The notes: generated from the sequence alone by a model not told the origin. Numbered from the stretch's first letter, positions 1-6,187 are shown. The stretch: 6,187 bases of DNA from an uncultured Litorilinea sp. (GCA_937922105.1 CAKZVN010000224.1:1-6187), one strand, 5' to 3'. Program-made: numbers and translations.

Positions 1-34
1 GACCACCCCGCCCTGCGCGGACAACTCGACGATG

Positions 35-41
35 AAAGAGG
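35..41 (+). promoter_or_regulatory. Ribosome binding site deciding the hybA start
   Basis: AAAGAGG, 8 bases before the ATG at 50. No comparable purine-rich site precedes the in-frame ATG at 32, which would add only six residues (MKEANR). This supports the downstream start. Confidence 0.6.
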
Positions 42-49
42 CGAACCGG

Positions 50-994
50 ATGAACGCCCAGCACACCAAGACTTCACGCCGTCGCTTTCTCAAAAACCTC
101 GGCGCCGGTGCGCTCGCCGCCGCTCTGGCAGGCACTCACCACGCAGCACACGCCGCCGCCGAACCGGTCGTCAGCGGCTGGGGTATCCTGATTGACCTCA
201 CCCGCTGCACCGGCTGCGAATCCTGTGTGCTGGCGTGCAAGCAGGCCAACCGGCGCCCCACCCCGGACCAGGTCCCGACTCAACTCTGCTCCGAAGCCTA
301 CAGCTTCCTGGACGCGCACACCGTGCTCAACGCCGACGGTAACCTGGAGACACAGAAGGTCAAGCGCCAGTGCATGCACTGCCTGCAACCCGCCTGCGTC
401 GCTGCCTGCACAGTCGGCGCGCTCCGCCGCCAATCCAACGGTGCAGTCACCTACGATGCGAGCAAGTGCTTCGGCTGCCGCTATTGCCAATACGCTTGTC
501 CCTTCGGCATCCCAACCTACGACTGGGACAACCCGCTCGGTCTCATCCACAAATGCGAGATGTGCGCCCATCGCTTAGAAGAAGGACAGCTGCCCGCATG
601 CGTCGGGGCCTGTCCCAACGGTGCCATCCGCTTCGGCCCGCGCGCCGCGCTCATCGCCCAGGCCCACGCCCAGATCGCAAGCAACCCCTTCCGCTACGTG
701 GATCACGTCTACGGTGAGCACGAAGTGGGCGGGACCTCGGTGCTCTACCTCTCGGCAGTCCCCTTCCAGGCGCTGGGCTTTCCCATGTTGGGCGACACGC
801 CCATCGCCGGAGACGCCAATCAAATCATGGAGCGCACCCCGCTCATCGCTGCCGGTGTCGCCGCCATCGCCACCAGCCTCTACTGGCTGACCAAGCGTCA
901 TCATGAACTTGCCACGCGCCGGGCCGCCATCGAACCCGACCAGCCCCCCGCGACCACCCGCCGCGCCGAGTCGCAAGGAGAGACCAAAGCATGA
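50..994 (+). CDS. hybA: HybA-like periplasmic four-cluster [4Fe-4S] ferredoxin subunit, Tat-exported, C-terminally anchored
   Basis: Electron-transfer subunit that would carry electrons between a periplasmic catalytic subunit and the membrane partner encoded next. The 314-residue protein starts with a textbook twin-arginine motif (SRRRFLK, residues 9-15), a hydrophobic stretch and a likely cleavage site near residue 37. Sixteen cysteines form four cluster motifs: C53/C56/C59/C63, C108/C111/C116/C120, C140/C143/C146/C150 and C169/C172/C184/C188. After the ferredoxin domain comes a HybA-type segment (YGEHEVGGTSVLYLSAVPFQ, about 221-240), then one membrane helix at about 264-281 and a charged tail. 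Length and the C-terminal helix fit E. coli HybA (about 330 residues) better than shorter DmsB or DsrO ferredoxins. I chose the ATG at 50 over the in-frame ATG at 32 because AAAGAGG lies 8 bases before it and the Tat motif then sits close to the N-terminus. Its stop overlaps the start of hybB. The hydrogenase assignment is inferred from similarity; the catalytic subunit is not visible. Confidence 0.9.
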   Translation: MNAQHTKTSRRRFLKNLGAGALAAALAGTHHAAHAAAEPVVSGWGILIDLTRCTGCESCVLACKQANRRPTPDQVPTQLCSEAYSFLDAHTVLNADGNLETQKVKRQCMHCLQPACVAACTVGALRRQSNGAVTYDASKCFGCRYCQYACPFGIPTYDWDNPLGLIHKCEMCAHRLEEGQLPACVGACPNGAIRFGPRAALIAQAHAQIASNPFRYVDHVYGEHEVGGTSVLYLSAVPFQALGFPMLGDTPIAGDANQIMERTPLIAAGVAAIATSLYWLTKRHHELATRRAAIEPDQPPATTRRAESQGETKA

Positions 995-2157
995 CCACCC
1001 AACTCACCTTGAGCCGACCACAAACCTTCGAGCTGCCGCGTGTCTCGCTCCGGGTTGCCGCCTTGGGTGTCCTCTTCTTCCTCACGGTTGCCGGTGCTGC
1101 CGCAGGTGTCGCCCGTCTCTTCGCCGGCATGGGCACTACCACCGCCCTCTCCGATCAATACCCGTGGGGCATCTGGATCGGCTTCGACTTTGCGCTGATC
1201 GCGTTCTCCGGCGCAGGCTTCACCATGGCAGCTGCGGTCCACATCCTGCATTTACATCGCTTCGAGGCGGCCCTGCGCCCTGCGCTCTTCGCCGGTCTCT
1301 TCGGCTATATTGCGGTGCTCTTGCTCTTGGCCCTCGACCTGGGCCGGCCCGACCGCTTCTATCACTTCCTCTTCTTCTGGAATCTACACTCACCCCTCTT
1401 TGAGATCAGTTGGTGCGTCCTGCTCTATACCACAGTACTGCTCATCGAGATCAGCCCGGACCTCTTTGCGCGGCTGGGTTGGCAACGGCTGCGCCGCTGG
1501 GCCGTCACCGTCTTGCCCGTGGTCTGCATCATCGGCGTCACTCTCTCTACGCTCCACCAGTCCACACTGGGCACGCTTTATGTGAATATGCCGCACCGTC
1601 TTCATGCCCTGTGGTACACCCCCTACATGCCGGTGCTTTTCTTCGTCTCCTCGGTCATGGTCGGCTTGAGCATCGCCATCCTCGCCTATCGCATGACCGC
1701 CTGCATCCATCGCCGTTGCGAGAACCTTGCCATCCCGCGCGGCCTGAGCATCGGCGTCGTAGGCGCCTCACTTCTCTATGCCGTCATCCGCTTCGCCTTG
1801 CTCGCCGCCGAGGACAAGCTCGCCCTCGCCTTCGACGGCAGCCCTATGGCATTCGTTTTCTGGACCGAGATGATCGTCAGCGTTGCGCTGCCGCTGCCCC
1901 TCTTCCTCTGGGGGATCGTCCGCCGGCGCGGTTGGATTTTCTGGGTTGCCCCTACCCTGGTTGCGCTGGGGGTCGGCTTAAACCGCTTCAACGCCACCCT
2001 CACCGCGCAGACGCCGCCGTGGGTCGGTCTCTATTCGCCCCACTTTATGGAGTGGGTCTCGACCGTAGGCATCCTATCCGGCGCGCTGCTGGCGTGGATT
2101 CTCGCCGTGCGCTTCCTGGTGCGTCCCACATCGTTGATCGAGGCCCATGACCAGTAA
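991..2157 (+). CDS. hybB: HybB-like NrfD-family integral membrane subunit (quinone-interacting cytochrome-free anchor)
   Basis: Membrane partner of the preceding ferredoxin. In hydrogenase-2 type enzymes HybB links the periplasmic iron-sulfur subunit to the menaquinone/ubiquinone pool without haem. The 388-residue protein has about ten hydrophobic helices (roughly 22-45, 60-84, 96-117, 135-153, 170-190, 208-232, 253-273, 288-309, 314-332, 353-375), the usual NrfD/HybB layout and length (E. coli HybB is about 390). Family-like stretches include PWGIWIGFDF (58-67), LDLGRPDRFYHF (115-126), LFEISWCVLLY (136-146) and the very HybB-like LSTLHQSTLGTL (185-196) followed by PHRLHALWYTP (201-211). The start overlaps the hybA stop as ATGA, with AAGGAG 10 bases upstream, implying translational coupling. 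PsrC, DsrP or ActC-type NrfD proteins are alternatives, but the LHQSTLG and LHALWY segments and the HybA neighbour favour HybB. Confidence 0.9.
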   Translation: MTTQLTLSRPQTFELPRVSLRVAALGVLFFLTVAGAAAGVARLFAGMGTTTALSDQYPWGIWIGFDFALIAFSGAGFTMAAAVHILHLHRFEAALRPALFAGLFGYIAVLLLLALDLGRPDRFYHFLFFWNLHSPLFEISWCVLLYTTVLLIEISPDLFARLGWQRLRRWAVTVLPVVCIIGVTLSTLHQSTLGTLYVNMPHRLHALWYTPYMPVLFFVSSVMVGLSIAILAYRMTACIHRRCENLAIPRGLSIGVVGASLLYAVIRFALLAAEDKLALAFDGSPMAFVFWTEMIVSVALPLPLFLWGIVRRRGWIFWVAPTLVALGVGLNRFNATLTAQTPPWVGLYSPHFMEWVSTVGILSGALLAWILAVRFLVRPTSLIEAHDQ

Positions 2158-2180
2158 CACACGGTATGCATCGTCGTAAG

Positions 2181-2215
2181 CACCATCCTGGAAGCTATGA
2201 GCTTCCAGGATGGTG
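2181..2215. repeat. Perfect 16-bp inverted repeat with 3-base loop (hairpin) between hybB and the small membrane-protein gene
   Basis: Arms 2181-2196 (CACCATCCTGGAAGCT) and 2200-2215 are exact reverse complements, separated by ATG at 2197-2199. The hairpin begins 24 bases after the hybB stop and ends 58 bases before the next start. Neither side has a run of T: GAAAAC follows on the + strand and CTTACGACG on the - strand. It could be a U-tract-less terminator, an RNA stability or processing element that separates hybAB from the downstream gene, or a dyad protein-binding site. The structure itself is certain from the bases; the role is not. The remainder of the gap (2216-2261) shows no promoter I can support. 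Confidence 0.9.
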
Positions 2216-2261
2216 AAAACTGCGACCACCTGCTCACATAGAGGCCGCGAGCCTGTTACCA

Positions 2262-2267
2262 GGGAGG
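2262..2267 (+). promoter_or_regulatory. Ribosome binding site of the small cysteine-rich membrane-protein gene
   Basis: GGGAGG, 6 bases before the ATG at 2274. This is a near-ideal Shine-Dalgarno site and is the main argument that the small reading frame is translated. Confidence 0.75.
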
Positions 2268-2273
2268 TCTCCC

Positions 2274-2651
2274 ATGCCGGTTGACGAGCTACTCCCCATC
2301 CTCGGCGCCTTCGTCGTGCGCCTGGGTATCCCCCTCGCCGTCACCATCCTGGTGACGTGGGCACTCCACTGCCTCGATGCTCGGTGGCGCCGGCAAGCAG
2401 CAGCCCAGCAGGCGCTTTGTCTCGGCGTACAACCGCCCCGCCTCCAACCATCCGCAGCACCTGCCTCGCAGCCTTGCTGGGAAGTCAAGCAGTGTCCGCC
2501 CGCCCGCCGCGCAGCCTGCAGCGCCTACCAGCAACCCCAGATTGCCTGCTGGCTCACCCACTTGCGCCGCGACGGCAGACTCCCCGCCGGTTGCCGCACC
2601 TGCCCGCTCTTCAGCCGCGCTTCCACGGCCTTACCCCAGGGCGCAGACTGA
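2274..2651 (+). CDS. Small single-helix membrane protein with cysteine-rich (two-CW-like) C-terminal domain
   Basis: Unnamed 125-residue protein; I do not know its function. Residues 6-34 form one hydrophobic helix containing a conserved-looking RLGIPLAVTILVTWAL stretch (16-31), followed by LDARWRR (34-40) at the likely cytoplasmic face. An Ala/Gln/Pro linker (about 41-66) leads to a compact cysteine-rich tail: C68-W69-E70, C74, C82, C92-W93, C107 and C110. The CWE-x3-C ... C ... CW ... C-x2-C spacing resembles the small domain called two-CW in some annotations, which is found alone or attached to bacterial sensor proteins. Six spaced cysteines suggest metal, iron-sulfur or disulfide chemistry; no ligand can be named. 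It lies on the same strand 116 bases after hybB, beyond a strong hairpin, with its own strong ribosome binding site, so it may belong to the hyb operon or be partly uncoupled from it. It converges on the response-regulator gene, 11 bases away. Confidence that it is a real gene is good; the role is open. Confidence 0.8.
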   Translation: MPVDELLPILGAFVVRLGIPLAVTILVTWALHCLDARWRRQAAAQQALCLGVQPPRLQPSAAPASQPCWEVKQCPPARRAACSAYQQPQIACWLTHLRRDGRLPAGCRTCPLFSRASTALPQGAD

Positions 2652-2682
2652 GCCGCCCGCGCCTACAACAACCCGCGGCTCA
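2649..2682. terminator. Possible bidirectional terminator stem spanning two convergent stop codons
   Basis: TGAGCCGC at 2649-2656 is the exact reverse complement of GCGGCTCA at 2675-2682, with an 18-base loop. The left arm includes the stop codon of the small + strand gene, and the loop contains the stop codon (2663-2665) of the - strand response regulator. There is no T-run on either side and the loop is large, so this is a weak candidate. It is listed because the 11-bp gap leaves little other room for transcription to end. Confidence 0.25.
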
Positions 2683-3304
2683 CCGCGTACCGCACCAATT
2701 CGGCACGGGAATGCAAGTTCAACTTCGCCATGATGTTCTCGCGGTGGCGGTCCACCGTCTTGGGGCTGATCACCAGTTGCTGGGCGATCTCGCGACTGGT
2801 CAGCCCCTCGGCGATCAACGTCAACACCTCCAGTTCGCGCGCCGTCAGCCCGTCATCATCTCCTGTTGAAGGTTCCTCGCGTTGCAATACATCGCGCATC
2901 AAAAAGCGCGCCAACGTTGCATGTAAAAAGACATTGCCCTGTGCGACCGCGCGGATCGCCGCCACCAGATCATCCGGGGCAGCGCGCTTGGGAATATACC
3001 CCGACGCGCCGGCGTTGAGCATCTCGAAAAAATACTCCTCGTCCTCATGCATGGTGAGGGCCAACACCGCCGTGTGGGGCGTGACTTCCTTGATGCGCCG
3101 CGTCGCCTCAATGCCGTTCATCCCCGGCATCGCCACATCCATAATCACCACATCCGGTTGCAACTCCTGCACCATGCGAATGGCGTCCGCGCCGTTATCC
3201 ACCTCGCCCACGATTGCCATATCCGGCTCCGCGGCAAAGAGCATCCGCAACCCGGCGCGCACGATCTGATGGTCATCCACCAAAACAAGTCGTATCGGCG
3301 TCAT
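2663..3304 (-). CDS. NarL/FixJ-family response regulator (receiver + LuxR-type HTH)
   Basis: DNA-binding response regulator, almost certainly the partner of the kinase just upstream. The 213-residue protein has a receiver domain (about 5-120) with acidic pair D10/D11, phosphoacceptor D56 (in DVVIMDVAMPG), T84 and K106 (GYIPKRA). A linker of about 30 residues leads to a LuxR-type helix-turn-helix (153-208), LTARELEVLTLIAEGLTSRE through SPKTVDRHRENIMAKLNL. All phosphorylation residues are intact. The frame stays open further upstream, inside the kinase gene, but the ATG at 3304 is the right start. It gives MTPIRLVLVDDHQ at once, overlaps the kinase stop as ATGA, and has GAGG at 3315-3312, seven bases upstream. 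The target promoters are unknown; neighbouring hyb genes or its own operon are candidates by position only. Confidence 0.95.
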   Translation of the reverse strand: MTPIRLVLVDDHQIVRAGLRMLFAAEPDMAIVGEVDNGADAIRMVQELQPDVVIMDVAMPGMNGIEATRRIKEVTPHTAVLALTMHEDEEYFFEMLNAGASGYIPKRAAPDDLVAAIRAVAQGNVFLHATLARFLMRDVLQREEPSTGDDDGLTARELEVLTLIAEGLTSREIAQQLVISPKTVDRHRENIMAKLNLHSRAELVRYAVSRGLL

Positions 3305-5493
3305 CTCTCCACCTCGTCCACCGGTGGACCAACGTCCTGCTCCGCGGCAGTTGCCGCCGGCGTCTGCTCGTTCGCAATCGCGCGGTTCGTTTCCTCGGCG
3401 GTGTGGGTTGCGCGGCGGAGCGGCACCCATACCTGGACGGTCGTCCCACGACCGGGTTGGGAACGCAACTCGAAGCCGCCGCCCAGCAACTGGGTACGCT
3501 CGCGCATGCCCAATAATCCCCAGCCGGGCGCCGCGGTCTGCATCGCCTGCGCCGGATCGAAGCCGCGACCATTATCCTCCACGCAGATGGTCAACACGCC
3601 CTCGTCCACCGCCAACGCCACACGCACCGCCGTCGCCGCCGCATGCTTGCCCACGTTGGTCAATGCCTCTTGCACAATGCGGAAGACCAAAGTCTCGACT
3701 TCCGGTGCAAGGCGCGGCAGGTCGCCGCTCGTCTCCAGCGCCACATTTGTCTCGGCGTACCGCTTGCGAAACTCCTGCACATACCAGTGCAGCGCGGGCA
3801 AGAGGCCCAGGTCATCCAATTGCGGTGGGCGCAAATCCGCCATAATGCGGCGCAGTTCCACCAGCGCATTGCCCACAAACGCGTTGATGGTGCGCAGCTG
3901 GCTCGGCTCCTCCATCCCGCGTTCCGCCAACGTTGCCTCCATCCCGCGCAGCCCCAACGCAATCGCCGTCAGCGATTGCGCCGTCGCGTCGTGCAGTTCG
4001 CGCGCAATGCGCCGACGCTCGGCCTCTTGCGCGTCCACAATCTGATGCAACAGATCGCCCAGCAAGCGCTCTCGCGACTGGGCGTCGCGATAGAGCCGCG
4101 CCGCCTCGATGGATTGCCCCAACTGTTGGGCAACTGCAGCCAATAGCCGCAAATCGTCGAACGAAAGCATCTGCGCCGACAGCTTGCTGCGCGCCAGTAC
4201 AATGGCGCCCTCCGGCTCCGCGTGCCCGATCAACGGCAAAGCGATCATGGTTGTGGGGCTGGTATACTGGCGGCACTCCGTTCCAAACAGACTTCCCTCG
4301 CGTCCGAAATCCCAGCCGAACTCCAGCACCGTGCCGTCCTCGTGGAGACAGACCGCCTGCTTGCGCGCATAAGCCATGCGTCCCAGCATCACGCTGGAAC
4401 CGTAGCGGGTCCCGGCGTCCGGGTCGCGCACCACATACCCCGTGACCGCCGCAACGTCCGGCTGCGCTCTTCCCCCTTCCGCCAACAGAATCATCCCGGC
4501 ATCGGCAAAGGGCAGATTCCGCACCACCTGACGCAGCGCCTGCTCCAATCGCTCACGCAGCTCACCGGCGGTTGTCAACGTATTGGACAAATCTAGCAAC
4601 AACGCCAATTCTTGTGCACGCGCCTGCAAGGCCAAATTCAAGCGCGTCTCCTCGCTGCGCGCCCGGCGCTCCACCTCCAGCGCATGTTCGCGCGCGGCAA
4701 CCTCGTTGGCATGGGCGAGCTGGAGCCGGCGCAACTGTTCTACCTCAAAGGCACGCAGCACGCGCAACATCGCCAGCGTCAACACCACCGCCATCGTCGC
4801 CCGGAAAATCTGCACCGGAATGCCGAACCACTCCAAAAAGCGCGCACTGTTGAGGAGATGGCTCGGCGGCAAGGACGTGGGCGTCACAAAGGTCTGCCCA
4901 AAAACACCGTAGAGGAAGAGCGCCGACGCGCACCACACCAAGCCGCCGCCAAACTGCGCCATATCCGCCGCGCGGAATTCGCGCTGCTGCAACATCAACA
5001 TCCAACTGCCCAGCAGCGCGCCGGGAATTGCCAGCAGATAGCGAGCCAGTACGTCGGCTTCGTCTAAACCCTGTGCCAACGGCCCATCCTGCATCGCCAG
5101 CCACAGCACCGCGATCCCCCACAGCCCCAGCGGAATCCCCACCACGCGCGCTTCCAGCGACGCGTCCCCGGCATAGGCTGCCCACAGCCGTCCGGCAAAC
5201 GACAGCAACATGGCAAACGAGGAGACCAGCAAAAAAAGACGCAGCACCCCCAAACCGAGACCGGCTTCCGCATCGTCCGTCGCGCGCTCGATCAGTTGGA
5301 ACATCTCCAACCACTCGTGCACGCCGTGGACAAACCCGAAGCCCGCCAGCGGTCGAATCGCGTCCACAAAGGCCAAGTCGGACCCCTGCCGCGCAGCCAA
5401 CGCCAGCGCAATGCCCAGGACAAAAAAGGCCAAGCCATAGACAAAGTAGACGACGATGAGATTATCCACCAGGGCTTGCGTAATCGGATTCAT
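3301..5493 (-). CDS. Membrane sensor histidine kinase, NarX/LiaS type (7 TM + coiled coil + GAF + HisKA_3 + HATPase_c)
   Basis: Sensor kinase of 730 residues. The N-terminal part has about seven hydrophobic helices (approximately 13-35, 47-68, 79-103, 116-134, 149-170, 179-200, 220-246) and no large periplasmic loop, so the signal is probably sensed in or near the membrane. A charged coiled-coil segment (about 250-300) leads to a GAF domain (about 295-465). A second helical linker precedes HisKA_3 with RRRIARELHD (phosphoacceptor H501). The ATPase domain has N613 in VQEALTNVGKHA, the EDNGRG box at 639-644 and PGWGLLGMRER at 656-666, so it looks catalytically complete. A 38-residue Ala/Glu/Thr-rich tail follows the catalytic core. 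The start ATG at 5493-5491 has AAGG about 8 bases before it and lies 34 bases after the reductase stop. The stop overlaps the response-regulator start, indicating co-translation. The membrane domain (for example FGFVHGVHEWLEMF, 52-65) resembles an unnamed sensor type seen in other bacterial kinases; I cannot name its ligand. Confidence 0.93.
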   Translation of the reverse strand: MNPITQALVDNLIVVYFVYGLAFFVLGIALALAARQGSDLAFVDAIRPLAGFGFVHGVHEWLEMFQLIERATDDAEAGLGLGVLRLFLLVSSFAMLLSFAGRLWAAYAGDASLEARVVGIPLGLWGIAVLWLAMQDGPLAQGLDEADVLARYLLAIPGALLGSWMLMLQQREFRAADMAQFGGGLVWCASALFLYGVFGQTFVTPTSLPPSHLLNSARFLEWFGIPVQIFRATMAVVLTLAMLRVLRAFEVEQLRRLQLAHANEVAAREHALEVERRARSEETRLNLALQARAQELALLLDLSNTLTTAGELRERLEQALRQVVRNLPFADAGMILLAEGGRAQPDVAAVTGYVVRDPDAGTRYGSSVMLGRMAYARKQAVCLHEDGTVLEFGWDFGREGSLFGTECRQYTSPTTMIALPLIGHAEPEGAIVLARSKLSAQMLSFDDLRLLAAVAQQLGQSIEAARLYRDAQSRERLLGDLLHQIVDAQEAERRRIARELHDATAQSLTAIALGLRGMEATLAERGMEEPSQLRTINAFVGNALVELRRIMADLRPPQLDDLGLLPALHWYVQEFRKRYAETNVALETSGDLPRLAPEVETLVFRIVQEALTNVGKHAAATAVRVALAVDEGVLTICVEDNGRGFDPAQAMQTAAPGWGLLGMRERTQLLGGGFELRSQPGRGTTVQVWVPLRRATHTAEETNRAIANEQTPAATAAEQDVGPPVDEVER

Positions 5494-5527
5494 GGGGAAA
5501 CCTTACCCCGGCATCCTGCCACAGGGG

Positions 5528-6187
5528 TTACGCCTGTGCCCGGCTCAAAATCTCGCGCAAGTCGTTCATCTGGCTCTCGCTTAGCGGGCCGAACGCCAGC
5601 GCGCCGGCATTTTCCTCCACCTGTGCGACCGTCTTAAAACCGGGGATGGGGATCATCGCGCCGCTGCGCGCCCAGAGCCAGCCGAGTGCCCCCTGGGCTA
5701 GCGTGCGTCCCCCGGCGGTCAGCACATCGCGAATGTCATTGAGCAGCCGCAAACGCCGCGCCGGCTCGCCGCTGCGCAAGTCCCACGCGCTGCGCACATC
5801 GTCCGCCGCAATCTGGGTATCCGGGGTGAACTTCCCCGTCAAAATGCCCTGGGCCAACGGCCCGCGCACTACGCTCGCCAAGCCGTTCTGCTCACACACA
5901 GCCAGCGTCTCCGCGTTGCCGTCGAACAGGTTGAACCGCTGTTGGATTGCCGTGCAATGATCGCCGCGCGCAAAAGCCGCTGCGCGCGGCGGGTCGTCGG
6001 TGCTCCAGCCGTACCAGCGAATCTTGCCTTCCTCCACCAGCCGCTCCAGTGTTTCCAACACCGAATCAACCTCGTGCAAGTCCAGATTGCCGATATGCAA
6101 TTGGTAGAGATCAATGATGTCGGTATGCAAACGGCGCAACGAGGCCTCGCACGCAGCGCGAATGTGTTCCGGTCGCGTGCTAGCGCC
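5528..6187 (-). CDS. Aldo/keto reductase, C-terminal part (5' end beyond the window)
   Basis: NAD(P)H-dependent oxidoreductase of the aldo/keto reductase superfamily, cytoplasmic, substrate unknown. Only the last 219 residues are present; the frame stays open to the window edge, so the N-terminus with the catalytic Asp, Tyr and Lys is missing. Visible family features are RPEHIRAACEASLRRLHTDI (5-24), then IIDLYQLH with the catalytic-tetrad His at 31. AIQQRFNLFD follows (80-89), where Phe sits at the place usually held by the nicotinamide-stacking Tyr, then RGPLAQGILTGKF (108-120). Near the end is the cofactor-binding stretch IPGFKTVAQVEENAGAL (181-197), which would contact the adenosine phosphate. 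A TTG at 6139 could be mistaken for the start, but the typical family sequence continues upstream of it without a break. It probably shares a transcript with the kinase and regulator 34 bases downstream, though a functional link is not evident. Confidence 0.92.
   Translation of the reverse strand, partial: GASTRPEHIRAACEASLRRLHTDIIDLYQLHIGNLDLHEVDSVLETLERLVEEGKIRWYGWSTDDPPRAAAFARGDHCTAIQQRFNLFDGNAETLAVCEQNGLASVVRGPLAQGILTGKFTPDTQIAADDVRSAWDLRSGEPARRLRLLNDIRDVLTAGGRTLAQGALGWLWARSGAMIPIPGFKTVAQVEENAGALAFGPLSESQMNDLREILSRAQA

Noticed and set aside
3..35. Possible end of an upstream gene, reading PPRPARTTRR then TGA at 33-35
   Set aside because: Only ten codons are visible with no recognisable motif. 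The spacing to hybA would suit an operon, but the other two + frames are also open at the left edge, so no call is possible.
74..571. - strand open frame of 165 codons opposite hybA
   Set aside because: It is antisense to the cysteine motifs of hybA and has no domain or start-site support of its own.
1410..2150. + strand open frame of 246 codons inside hybB
   Set aside because: It is in another frame of a clear HybB gene, gives a low-complexity His/Arg/Pro-rich product, and has no membrane or family features.
2216..2261. Promoter for the small membrane-protein gene after the hairpin
   Set aside because: CACATAGAG is a faint -10-like string, but there is no -35-like box at a suitable distance, so it is not supported.
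3305..3430. Longer N-terminus for the response regulator, starting up to 42 residues earlier
   Set aside because: The extra stretch is Gly/Arg-rich frame-shadow of the kinase C-terminus. The receiver domain starts naturally at the ATG at 3304, with an ATGA overlap and a ribosome binding site.
3047..4045. Long + strand open frame of 332 codons opposite the regulator and kinase genes
   Set aside because: Its translation is rich in Arg, Ser, Pro and His with no recognisable domain, and it lies entirely opposite two strongly supported genes. GC-rich DNA commonly leaves such antisense frames open.
5521..5537. Small dyad (ACAGG...CCTGT) at the reductase stop, as a terminator before the kinase gene
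   Set aside because: Only five base pairs with a seven-base loop and no T-run. It is too weak to call a terminator or to argue against co-transcription.

Overview
This GC-rich bacterial window holds six protein-coding genes in two convergent blocks. The left block, on the + strand (about 1-2651), contains a Tat-exported four-cluster ferredoxin (HybA-like), an NrfD-family integral membrane quinone-interacting subunit (HybB-like), and a short single-helix membrane protein with a cysteine-rich tail. The right block, on the - strand (6187-2663), contains the end of an aldo/keto reductase, a large membrane sensor histidine kinase, and a NarL/FixJ-type response regulator.

In the left block the two hyb-like genes overlap by four bases (ATGA) and are clearly co-translated. 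Together they look like the electron-transfer and membrane-anchor part of a periplasm-facing redox enzyme. The best match I can recognise is HybA/HybB of group 1 uptake hydrogenase (hydrogenase-2 type). HybA would pass electrons from a periplasmic catalytic subunit to HybB, which exchanges them with the quinone pool. The catalytic subunits are not in the window. hybC, which follows hybB in E. coli, is absent here, so any catalytic genes would lie upstream of base 1 or elsewhere. A 116-bp gap follows hybB and contains a perfect 16-bp inverted repeat with a 3-base loop. After it comes the small gene, with its own strong ribosome binding site. It encodes one transmembrane helix followed by a CWE...C...C...CW...C..C cysteine pattern.

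In the right block the reductase is followed after 34 bases by the kinase, whose stop codon overlaps the start of the response regulator (ATGA). Kinase and regulator are thus a cognate two-component pair: about seven membrane helices, coiled coil, GAF, HisKA_3 and HATPase in the kinase; receiver plus LuxR-type HTH in the regulator. The sensed signal is unknown. The neighbouring respiratory module makes a redox or respiratory signal a reasonable guess, but nothing in the sequence proves it.

The organism cannot be fixed from this window. The wording of the aldo/keto reductase and the response regulator reminds me of Chloroflexota, while HybAB and this type of membrane sensor also occur in Proteobacteria. 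I treat Chloroflexota as a low-to-moderate confidence guess. I found no tRNA, rRNA, CRISPR array, insertion sequence or origin, and there is no gene-free stretch longer than 300 bases. The least understood items are the small cysteine-rich membrane protein, the long hairpin before it, and the unnamed membrane sensor domain of the kinase. None of them is firm evidence of a new system.
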